Part shown: positions 56,268 through 64,000 of the stretch, piece by piece | How positions within the stretch are numbered: position 1 is the first letter of the stretch | Layout: each line of letters starts with the position of its first letter | Source: Neospora caninum Liverpool | Lineage: Eukaryota; Apicomplexa; Conoidasida; Eucoccidiorida; Sarcocystidae | Reading direction: 5' to 3' | Assembly: GCF_000208865.1 (NCBI RefSeq) | Contig: NC_018386.1 | Location: 1,674,001 to 1,738,000, forward strand | Length of the DNA: 64,000 nucleotides | Program-made: the position numbers and the translations under genes | Notes under the pieces: model-generated | The model's database searches: none | What the model was told of the DNA's origin: nothing | Seen by the model: only the letters and a program-made list of their open reading frames with translations

Positions 56268-57710
56268 CCCCAGCAGGTTTGAATGTGCGAAGTAGCTTTT
56301 CTGCGCGGCAAGGAAATACAACTGTCAGCGAGATCACACTAGCCTGCGGCGAGACAAGCGGTGGAAATTTATGAGTGCGTAGATGCAGACGCAGAGCAGA
56401 AGAGACAGTCACGCCACGTAGACACGGCCAGAATAAAGGCTGTGCCGACGAGCTAAATGAACAGGACACGGTGCTCGCATCTTTGGTAGCGACAAAAGGG
56501 GTGATATTATGAGGCGATCGCGAACGAACACGAATGCGGCTACTTGTGAGTTGAGGTTTTGTTAGAGGAAGGCGGTGCCCCCCTCGAGGCCCTTTGTAAA
56601 TGGTTGAGGTGTACACGGCACTTCTCGCTCATGCATCGTAGGCATCCTCGAGGCAGATGACGCTATTCGCTCGTCATTACAGCTCTTCAAGTCCATGTGG
56701 GGTGGGCACATTGTTGCGGTACCGCTCGAACATGATCCAAAAATCAAAGTGACGGCATTCACAATCGATGGTGGCAGCCAAAGCCCTCTAACGTGCCTTC
56801 GAATATGTCTCGGACAGGAAGAATCCATTCTCACACAAACAAGAGAATTGCTCCACACCTGGAAGACCCACGACCACAACAGGATTCTGGTTGCCCAAGA
56901 GTTACATCTCCAAGAGACGTCCGGGAATAACCAGGCAAAAATGGCAGCTACAATCGTATAGCCATTCGATTTTGTGCAGTGACGGAAGCAACTTGAGACT
57001 TCCGAAAAAATCGAAACTTGCCAACCAGCTTAGAACGAACCAGCCAACAGCGCTGGTAGAACAGTTGCTCCAGCGGTCGCAGCTACAGTTTGCGAGGTGA
57101 ATGATGCAGACGAGGCCGAGCTCGCCGCCTTGACAGTAACAACAACCCGACAGGATGTTGCGGTTGTCGCGGAACCGGACGGGCCGGATGCCTTGCCTGG
57201 CGTTTCCGCAGCTGTTGATTTAGGAGCACAGCCTAGAAGGAGGCGCTGGTCTTCACCTGGGAAGTCGGCCTTCGGGATGGTCAACACAGCCGGGGAACTG
57301 TCGTTCTCCGCTTCGGTCCACCAGCTGGTTTCAAAAGTGGGAAGAATATCAGAGTAGTTCGCCTTGGAGCATTCCTCCAACGTGTCTCCCTCGGGGGAGC
57401 AGTACTGAGATGTGAATTCAGCAGGCTGCATCGATCCGTCCTTCCCACAGTCAATGGTGAGAGTGTTTTTGTCTTGTGACATCTCCACTTCCACGGCTTT
57501 CTGGTTGCTGTCCTCGCCGTATGCGCAGGTGACAACGTTTTTGTCGTCAACCGACGAGGGTCGGGCATTCACGTTCACTGTCACTTTGCACGACGGGTTG
57601 GCGTCGGCACCTGCTTGTTTTTTGCAGCCAACGAAGAATGTCTTGTCGGTTCGAGGGAGGTCTGCCTCGTTTAGCTTGAGCATCCGTGCGGTCCCGGTGC
57701 CTGTGTCACT
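56268..57710. repeat. Tandem block copy 2: SRS-17 D2 and 3' flank
   Basis: Copy of 52030-53470. Its 3' flank part occurs a third time from 60280, right after the assembly gap. Confidence 0.8.
56903..56921 (-). promoter_or_regulatory. Inverted repeat in SRS-17 3' flank
   Basis: Same form as at 52665: TACATCTC, loop CAA, GAGACGTC, 109 bp past the stop. Confidence 0.45.
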
Positions 57711-58199
57711 GTCCGATATGTTTTTTTCTGTCCACTGTATCTTTTGGTTTGCCCCGAGGAGCGTTTCCAGCGTCACCGTCCGCCCTGTGTCCGAACCAAA
57801 CTTGCAGTCATTGGAAACACTATCTTCCACAATATCCTCCGTCGTTTTGGCGACACAGACATTGTCCAGCCCCTTCGGTGCGGGTGTGTTTGTTTCATCT
57901 AAGCACTTTACCTCAGCGGTGAGGGAACTCTTTGATAGCGTCAACGTAGCAGGAGTTGGGGCAGTTGCGCTTCCATTTTTTCCCTGACACGTTGCGACGG
58001 AATTGGTAGCGGCTGTTCCGTCCCGGTTTCCATCTCTCCCCGAAGTTAAAGACCGACGCAGAAGGCCCTCGAACGGCTCACCAGCGACAGCTCCGCCACC
58101 TGAAATTAGCAAAACTCCACCCAAGCAAACCGCCATCAACTTCCGGACCTTGGATCTGAGCTCTCCATGATATTGCTTCATTCTGCTTGCTCTTGCCAT
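57030..58199 (-). CDS. SRS-17: mosaic SRS surface antigen, C-tail
   Basis: 389 residues, one exon, start MARASRMKQYHGELRSK at 58199. The first about 105 residues and the whole 5' flank match SRS-15. From about 57885 towards the stop, including the rest of D1 (NDCKF, TLLGANQ), D2, tail and 3' flank, it matches SRS-16. The switch lies inside D1 around TNTPAP. The full cysteine set, LLRRSL motif and GPI tail are kept, so the recombinant product looks functional. Confidence 0.93.
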   Translation of the reverse strand: MARASRMKQYHGELRSKVRKLMAVCLGGVLLISGGGAVAGEPFEGLLRRSLTSGRDGNRDGTAATNSVATCQGKNGSATAPTPATLTLSKSSLTAEVKCLDETNTPAPKGLDNVCVAKTTEDIVEDSVSNDCKFGSDTGRTVTLETLLGANQKIQWTEKNISDSDTGTGTARMLKLNEADLPRTDKTFFVGCKKQAGADANPSCKVTVNVNARPSSVDDKNVVTCAYGEDSNQKAVEVEMSQDKNTLTIDCGKDGSMQPAEFTSQYCSPEGDTLEECSKANYSDILPTFETSWWTEAENDSSPAVLTIPKADFPGEDQRLLLGCAPKSTAAETPGKASGPSGSATTATSCRVVVTVKAASSASSASFTSQTVAATAGATVLPALLAGSF

Positions 58200-58758
58200 T
58201 GTGTGGTTTTAGCTGACAACCAGTGGAACAACGTGATGAAAATCGCCGGCAGATAAAGGCCACCGGATTGAAAGCTCAGCGGTACGAGAAAACTACACTT
58301 TGCTCATCAGGCATGCGCCCGGTCTACTTTGCTGGTTGGCGGGCACTGAATCCGTGTGCGGAACAAGGGGCACCGGCGGGCTGCTCGGGCGGGCGGTGCG
58401 CGGGGGCAAGCACGCCACACACAGCCGCACAGCTGACAGGAAATTTCTCGCGGGTGAGGTTTGGGGGACTTCACCTACCAGCCACGGTCGTGTCTTTTTC
58501 TCATAGAACGCTACGCGAGTGAAGTCAGCTGGGCGATGGTACATCTTCTTTTCGTTCCAGAATCCACGTCCTAACTGTGGCGCAACCTTTTTGGCTTCAG
58601 CTGGTAGGGCTGTACGATAGCTGGCAGCTTGGCTTACAACGTCGCATCGACGCGGCTGCTGCAAGCGTGCGGTATTACTTGCTGGATTTCATAACACAGG
58701 GCGACTGTGGAGCATGGGCGAATATACCCGGCGAGCGAGGTTTGGATTGGTTTCTGTC
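57888..58758. repeat. SRS-17 N-terminus plus 5' flank, copy of 49400-50270
   Basis: Partner of the SRS-15 block; its left edge is the mosaic breakpoint inside SRS-17 D1. Confidence 0.8.
58339..58403 (-). promoter_or_regulatory. Conserved bipartite upstream element of SRS-17
   Basis: GCGGGCACTG at 58339 and GCTCGGGCGGGCGGTGCGCGG from 58383, 140-204 bp upstream of the start. Confidence 0.6.
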
Positions 58759-59002
58759 ACATCTTCTTCGCGCCGGGTTCACCCAGTTCGACAAGTGGGG
58801 AACCAGTTTTGCCGTGCAAACGAGTGTGTAGGCTTCTCCGGAGCCGTGTGGTATCCTCACTGAATCTTCTGTAGAGCGTAGAGAGACTCATGCATCCCCT
58901 ACACGTTGATGAGTGTGATACTCGGTTCTTGGAACACGTCGATTTGGGTAAGTGACATTTTCACTCTCGGGCTCTCCGAATGACCAACTCCAAGTCTTGC
59001 GC

Positions 59003-60178
59003 AAGCCTGAACATAGAATATGACGGCTGCGGCAACTCGGCACCCACAGCTCACAAAGTCCTTCTGCGGCACATTATAAGCAGTTCTCTTCAGTACTACA
59101 CATGCTGAGAAAACGAGAGAAGCTTCAGAGACGAAAAAGCGGGTGTCGGGGAGAAGGGCATGCGAGATGACAACAAGGATGCCGCCGGGCTGCCGATTGA
59201 CCGCTGCGGGTGCCTACAACCGATCGTCTTGTTGTACTGTCTTTTCTGGGAGCCGCAAACAAACAAAAGGCTTTACTGCGATTATGCTTCCGTATAGGTG
59301 CTGGTCTTATTTTTCGTGACCACATGATAGCAACAGATGTATTCTCAATTCAATGCCCACAAAGGTGAAGTCCTGAGTTTCATGCGGTGCGGACACTTGA
59401 GTGGGGTCGAATGACGGCCGAAGACGACTTGTCCCTCCGGCACTATATGGCAGCATAGACGTCTAGATATTGGGCGTTATTGCTCGTCCTGATGTCATCG
59501 GATGCCACTAATTCCAGAGTGAGTAGTTCCTTAAGAAAGGGTGCACGCATCCGCATCAGTGTTTCTTCCCTGCGGCTTCTTTCCACAAACTTGTAAGGCA
59601 ACACAGGTTCTCAGTTCTTCCCTTCCCACAGTACTGGTCTGCTCAGCCAGCAAAACCACACAATATCCACATGCAAGGATCCGATATTCTATGCATATTT
59701 GTTGCGTCGTCGGTGTTCCCCTTGCTCCATAGCTAGCTCACGACGAGCGACACTGTTGGTTTTTTGTGTTCCATCCATGGCGTTGCTTCACTTGGATGAA
59801 CACTTGGGAGGCGCTTGCCTGCTTCGTTGCACTCGGTTCAGTGGCGACTCTCGAATATGGACCGTTCCGTAATTCCGTGGGGTCGATATGTCCGGCCATC
59901 AACATGGGCTCGAACTCTTATACAGTTATTTTGCAGAATCCATGGAATATATGGGTACACGGACATGACACAGTTGCACTCTATTCCTGAACGAAGCAGC
60001 GTTCGTGTTCTACTGAGTGCGAGTTCCTGATCGTTTCCCTGCAACCGATCGGAGGCCCGTCCACCGAAAATCCACTTACTTTGGATCGTTTCCATTTGAC
60101 TGGTGGTGGATTCCGAACAAAGGGAACTGGAATCTACCAGTGTGAGTTGGAGTCCCAGCAAAGGGGAAACTAGTCTAT
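59003..60178. repeat. Tandem spacer block, copy 2
   Basis: Partner of 54760-55935. The match runs right up to the edge of the N gap. Confidence 0.85.
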
Positions 60179-60179
60179 T

Positions 60180-60279
60180 NNNNNNNNNNNNNNNNNNNNN
60201 NNNNNNNNNNNNNNNNNNNNNNNNNNNNNNNNNNNNNNNNNNNNNNNNNNNNNNNNNNNNNNNNNNNNNNNNNNNNNNN
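60180..60279. other. Assembly gap, 100 N
   Basis: Exactly 100 N, the usual placeholder for a gap of unknown size, placed inside a tandem repeat where assembly commonly fails. Confidence 0.99.
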
Positions 60280-60702
60280 GGGTAGCGACAAAAAGGGGTG
60301 ATATTTATGAGGCGATCGCGACTGAACACGAATGCGGCTACTTGTGAATTGGAGGTTTTGTTAGAGGAAGGCGGTGCCCCCCTCGAGGCCCTTTGTAAAT
60401 GGTTGAAGGTGTACACGGCATTTTTCGCTCATGCATCGTAGGCATCCTCGAGGCAGATGACGCTATTCGCTCGTCATTACAGCTCTTCAAGTCCATGTGG
60501 GGTGGGCACATTGTTGCGGTACCGCTCGAACATGATCCAAAAATCAAAGTGACGGCATTCACAATCGATGGTGGCAGCCAAAGCCCTCTAACGTGCCTTC
60601 GAATATGTCTCGGACAGGAAGAATCCATTCTCACACAAACAAGAGAATTGCTCCACACCTGGAAGACCCACGACCACAACAGGATTCTGGTTGCCCAAGA
60701 GT

Positions 60703-60721
60703 TACATCTCCAAGAGACGTC
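60703..60721 (-). promoter_or_regulatory. Inverted repeat in SRS-18 3' flank
   Basis: Same form as at 52665 and 56903, 109 bp past the stop. Confidence 0.45.
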
Positions 60722-60829
60722 CGGGAATAACCAGGCAAAAATGGCAGCTACAATCGTATAGCCATTCGATTTTGTGCAGTGACGGAAGCAACTTGAGACT
60801 TCCGAAAAAATCGAAACTTGCCAACCAGC

Positions 60830-61918
60830 TTAGAACGAACCAGCCAACAGCGCTGGTAGAACAGTTGCTCCAGCGGTCGCAGCTACAGTTTGCGAGGTGA
60901 ATGATGCAGACGAGGCCGAGCTCGCCGCCTTGACAGTAACAACAACCCGACAGGATGTTTTCACCGACTCAGACTGACTGGATCCCTTTGTAGCATTTTG
61001 CGCAGCTGTTGTTTTGGGAGCGCACCCTAGAAGGAGGCGCTGGTCTTCACCTGGGAAGTCGGCCTTCGGGATGGTCAACACAGCCGGGGAACTGTCGTTC
61101 TCCGCTTCGGTCCACCAGCTGGTTTCAAAAGTGGGAAGAATATCAGAGTAGTTCGCCTTGGAGCATTCCTCCAACGTGTCTCCCTCGGGGGAGCAGTACT
61201 GAGATGTGAATTCAGCAGGCTGCATAGATCCGTCCTTCCCACAGTCAATGGTGAGAGTGTTTTTGTCTTGTGACATCTCCACTTCCACGGCTTTCTGGTT
61301 GCTGTCTTTGCCGTATGCGCAGGTGACAACGTTGGTGTCGTCAACCGCCGAGGGTCGGGCATTCACGTTCACGGTCACTTTACATGACGGGTCGGTTGAC
61401 GCCCCTTTTTGACAGCCCACGAAAAATGTTTTGTCTGCCAGGGGAAGGTCTGTTTCTGCTAGCTGGAGTCTCCACACTTGGCTGTTATGCTCCTCTTCCC
61501 CTATTCGAGTCCACTTCACCTCGGGAGTTGTTCCGAGGATGCTGCCCAGCGTCACCTTGTTGCCCAATTTATGAGAGCCAATCTGGCAGCTAGAGGTATC
61601 CGCTTCTAGTAGCGTCGCGGTGGCAGTATATCCATCGCAGACGGTCTGAAGATTTTCGGGCACTGCTTTGTTTGTCTCACCCAAACACTGTAAGGTACCT
61701 GTGAGGGAACCCTGCGAGAAAGTCAATGTCGCGGTAGCTGGTGCGCCCACGCCTCCGCTCGTAACATTACAAGTTGCAACTCCAGTCGTGACATCTGTTT
61801 GAGTCTGGGGGCCAGCTGCCTGTGACGCCAAATTCCGACGAAGGCTGCCTCCACTCTGCCCGCTTCCGAAGACTTCCCGGCCTGAAATCAACAAAACTCC
61901 TCCTAAGCAAACGGCCAT
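60830..61918 (-). CDS. SRS-18: mosaic SRS surface antigen with N-terminal frameshift, C-tail
   Basis: The D1-D2-tail frame is open from 60830 to 61921. The start aligned with the paralogues is the ATG at 61979 (MARTGRMQQR), but a two-base deletion near 61947 compared with SRS-14 (CCTGCGGGCGC against CCTGCCGGGGCGC on the plus strand) puts it out of frame after about ten codons. The first in-frame ATG is at 61918 (MAVCLGGVLLISG), giving 362 residues that begin directly with the hydrophobic signal core. A shortened signal peptide could therefore still work. D1 is nearly that of SRS-14, D2 that of SRS-17, the stalk (AAQNATKGSSQSES) resembles SRS-15, and the tail is SRS-16/17. It could be functional or a recent pseudogene. 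Confidence 0.8.
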   Translation of the reverse strand: MAVCLGGVLLISGREVFGSGQSGGSLRRNLASQAAGPQTQTDVTTGVATCNVTSGGVGAPATATLTFSQGSLTGTLQCLGETNKAVPENLQTVCDGYTATATLLEADTSSCQIGSHKLGNKVTLGSILGTTPEVKWTRIGEEEHNSQVWRLQLAETDLPLADKTFFVGCQKGASTDPSCKVTVNVNARPSAVDDTNVVTCAYGKDSNQKAVEVEMSQDKNTLTIDCGKDGSMQPAEFTSQYCSPEGDTLEECSKANYSDILPTFETSWWTEAENDSSPAVLTIPKADFPGEDQRLLLGCAPKTTAAQNATKGSSQSESVKTSCRVVVTVKAASSASSASFTSQTVAATAGATVLPALLAGSF

Positions 61919-61979
61919 CAACTTCCGGGCCGTCGACCTGAACCTGCGGGCGCTGCTGCATTCTACCTGTTCTCGCCAT

Positions 61980-63270
61980 TGTTAGGTTTGAGTGACAGAC
62001 AGAGGAACTGCTTGGTGAAATGCCACCAGATGACAGCAGCGCGCTTCAACAACTCACAGGCAACACAATCCAAGAAAAAAACAGCACTCCGGTGACTGCT
62101 TTGCGGGCAATCACTCCCCGCGAGTGAATCGGTGCGCCTCTACAGCGACTGGCTCGGGCGGGCGGGGCACGGGTGCATGCTCTGTGCGGCGGTCCCTGGC
62201 GCTGCCAAGTTTCGCTCTGAATATCCTGCCGGCTGGTCCACCGGAGACAAGGCTTGCCTTCTAGCCTGCGAAGTTGATCACAGTAGGGAAAAGGGCTGAA
62301 GGCGAATCTCTTTTCGATCTGGAGGCACAATCTTTCGTGTTCGTGAGTTTCGCCCTTGTTCCACCGGGGCCGGGCTGTGCGCCAGGTGGAGGTAACACTC
62401 CGGCCGTCGTCGCGCGGTTCCAGCGAGGATCAGGTGTTCGTGTTGGGCTCACCAGACACGGCAACGGTGGCAGCAAGAAGGAGAGGAAATGGCCATCGGC
62501 GCTTTGGTGCGGTGGAGTGTGTTATGTGAAATGTGCTCTTTGACGTGGAGAACGCCGCTACACGCAAGCTAGCTTCTAACCATAGATACAGGCAGCACCG
62601 GATTCTCGCCGAATATCCTTTTGCTCTGTGTAACGTGTTTTGTGCGTGAGCCTCGCTTCTGCTTCTTCTTTCGCTTCTCTACAGAACTGGCTCTACGAGG
62701 GTAGCCTTTTCCAGCCTGACAACTCTCCGCTTTCAGCCTCCGTAAACGAAACGATTCGCCAGCCTCCAGAATGCGTCACCGGGGCTGTACTGCCGGGGTA
62801 CAGACAGCACTCCAGTGCCTTCTTCCTTGCGCAGCGTTTTTCTGGATTCCACTTTCTGAAGAACCACAGAAAAATCTTTCTGGAATTTGCAGTGAGAACC
62901 GACTTTGGTGTCCACGGCGGCCGAAGGAAAGCGAACGGGAGGCGCTGCGATATTCCCGCTGGTGTACGGGCCGATCGGACGGAGCGTCCTGTTTTTCGCA
63001 GGGGTTGCATGCACTTCGTGTTGGTACGCGGAGTTCTTGCGAGACGGTTATTCTTTCAGCTCTCTCCGTCGGACCTTTTTCCGTATGGAAGAGGGCAAGA
63101 TTTCGGCGTCTCGTGTCGAGGGGTTGCGTTCGGATGTTGTGAGATCTGTTTCTTTCGACGGTGTTGTTTTTTGTCTTTTGCCCGCTTTTTTTCATCCATG
63201 AAAGGGCCTGGCACCGGGGAACGTTGCCGTCTGTCCTTGCGTATCTTCTCCCCCTTCTGGCGGGTCCAGG
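61980..63270. other. Divergent promoter region between SRS-18 and the serine-rich gene
   Basis: About 1.3 kb between two genes that point away from each other. The SRS upstream element is on the left. From about 62600 the plus strand becomes T/C-rich, like the leader of the left-flank gene. The open frame at 62640-63332 (plus) shows no domain and overlaps the start of the next gene in another frame; I take it as leader. Confidence 0.5.
62103..62171 (-). promoter_or_regulatory. Conserved bipartite upstream element of SRS-18
   Basis: GCGGGCAATC at 62103 and GGCTCGGGCGGGCGGGGCACG from 62151. The distance is 124-192 bp from the ATG at 61979, close to that of other copies, and about 60 bp more from the ATG at 61918. 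Confidence 0.55.
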
Positions 63271-64000
63271 ATGGCACTGCCCTCGAGCGAGGGCACTTCC
63301 TGTCCCGAGTCTCAAGTTTCCTCTTTGTCTGAACCCCAGGTCGGCCACGAACAACATGATGGTTCTCGCCTTCCCGAGGATCCCCAGGCTGCCTCGGGCG
63401 GGCCAGCAGCCGACGGCGGACGGTTGGCTGTCAGTCCCCCGCTGTCGAATTCATCGTCCTTCGAGTCGTCAGGTTCCGTGCTTTCAGGCGCCTTTCTGAG
63501 TCGGTCCCTTTCTTCCGATCTGTATGATGCGGCCTTCGCCGTGGAAGAGGAGGACGACGACCTCCTGCGCAAAATGCATTCTGCGCTGCAAGACGACGAG
63601 GACTCGGCCTCGTCGGCAAACGCGGCGGCGGCCGTGTCCTCGTCCATGGGGCTTCACATGGAGCCGGGATTAGGCGCGTCGTCTTCCCTGTCAGTCGGTG
63701 CTTCGTCGCTTTCTCCTGACTTCCTCACGTCGTCCTTTTCATCCAGCAGTTCGTCTTCCCTCGCCGTCTCTGGCCTCTCGTCGTGCTCCGTCACTGCTTC
63801 CTCGCCCCTCTTTTCTTCTCAGCGCCAACCGTCTCTCGACGCAGGGAAACCCGTTCCAGCGGAGCGCAAGGAGGAGGTTGCCTCGCTCGATTCCGGCACC
63901 CAGCCGGGCGGCTCCCCGGCTGTACATACACCTGTCCCCGGGGGACCTACACCGCCGTCCCGTCGCCTGCTGCTGGGGTCACCGCACACAGATGACGCTT
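63271..64000 (+). CDS. Serine-rich protein of unknown function, 3' end outside the window
   Basis: An ATG at 63271 opens a frame that continues without a stop to the right edge, 243 codons. An in-frame TGA at 63199 precedes it, and no other ATG lies between. Composition is highly biased: many serines (runs such as SSSFESSGS and SSSSSLAVS), with acidic patches (VEEEDDD at about 91-97, QDDEDSASS) and prolines, and no hydrophobic segment. This looks like a long disordered N-terminus typical of large coccidian nuclear or signalling proteins. No domain is recognisable. A splice acceptor-like TCCAG just before the ATG leaves open that an upstream exon exists. Confidence 0.7.
   Translation, partial: MALPSSEGTSCPESQVSSLSEPQVGHEQHDGSRLPEDPQAASGGPAADGGRLAVSPPLSNSSSFESSGSVLSGAFLSRSLSSDLYDAAFAVEEEDDDLLRKMHSALQDDEDSASSANAAAAVSSSMGLHMEPGLGASSSLSVGASSLSPDFLTSSFSSSSSSSLAVSGLSSCSVTASSPLFSSQRQPSLDAGKPVPAERKEEVASLDSGTQPGGSPAVHTPVPGGPTPPSRRLLLGSPHTDDA

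Larger units (their letters stand above)
53962..57029. other. Intergenic SRS-16/SRS-17
   Basis: About 3.1 kb. 54235-54830 matches 40000-40600 (SRS-12 flank). 54760-55935 is repeated at 59003-60178. 56268 onward is the second copy of the tandem 3' flank block. No independent gene is seen. Confidence 0.55.
58200..60829. other. Intergenic SRS-17/SRS-18, contains assembly gap
   Basis: 58200-58758 is the SRS-15-type 5' flank, 59003-60178 is the second tandem spacer block, 60180-60279 is a run of N, and 60280 onward is the third copy of the 3' flank block. Everything visible is duplicated sequence; no independent gene is seen. Confidence 0.6.

Noticed and set aside
52457..60761. Plus-strand open frame kept in three copies (52457-52723, 56695-56961, 60399-60761), suggesting a small antisense gene
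   Set aside because: The DNA of the three copies is nearly identical because of recent tandem duplication, so conservation of the frame says nothing about coding. It has no recognisable domain.
62640..63332. Plus-strand open frame of 230 codons before the serine-rich gene
   Set aside because: Overlaps the start of the serine-rich frame, begins with a non-ATG codon, is rich in Phe/Arg/Cys as expected from T/C-rich leader DNA, and has no domain.

Overview
The window is eukaryotic DNA from a tissue-cyst coccidian (Apicomplexa, Sarcocystidae: Toxoplasma gondii or a close relative such as Hammondia or Neospora). The main evidence is a tandem array of SRS (SAG1-related sequence) surface-antigen genes. 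Other support is the CACAATGGC start context, the short phase-1 introns in the left-hand gene, and long pyrimidine-rich leaders. The sequence alone does not let me name the species. A run of exactly 100 N at 60180-60279 shows this is a draft scaffold.

Layout. 1-3553: promoter/leader-like DNA without a convincing gene. 3554-6178 (+): a four-exon RNA-binding protein, RRM-RRM-WW-RRM, of the CELF/Bruno type. 6179-10233: about 4 kb with nothing recognisable except microsatellites. 10234-61979 (-): 18 SRS loci in one orientation, numbered here SRS-1 to SRS-18 from left to right. Thirteen look intact: 1, 2, 4, 5, 6, 7, 8, 12, 13, 14, 15, 16 and 17. SRS-10 and SRS-18 are disrupted only at their N-termini. 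SRS-3, SRS-9 and SRS-11 are pseudogenes. 63271 to the right edge (+): the start of a serine-rich protein of unknown function whose end lies outside the window.

Each intact SRS gene is intronless and encodes about 380-390 residues: a signal peptide with a long basic n-region, a conserved LLRRxL motif, two six-cysteine SRS domains (D1, D2), a Ser/Ala-rich stalk and a hydrophobic GPI-attachment tail. D1 is variable, while D2 and the tail fall into three near-identical groups. A-tail: SRS-2, 4, 5, 6, 9. B-tail: SRS-1, 3, 7, 8, 10, 12, 14. C-tail: SRS-13, 15, 16, 17, 18. D1 and D2 types are combined in different ways in different genes, so the array appears to diversify by recombination and gene conversion at the D1-D2 linker.

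Two non-coding signals recur with the genes. One is a bipartite GC-rich element about 140-210 bp upstream of every start codon except that of the relic SRS-11. The other is a short inverted repeat about 105-115 bp downstream of most stop codons, with paired base changes in at least one copy. Together these suggest a shared promoter module and a shared 3'-UTR structure on an array whose D1 domains keep changing.
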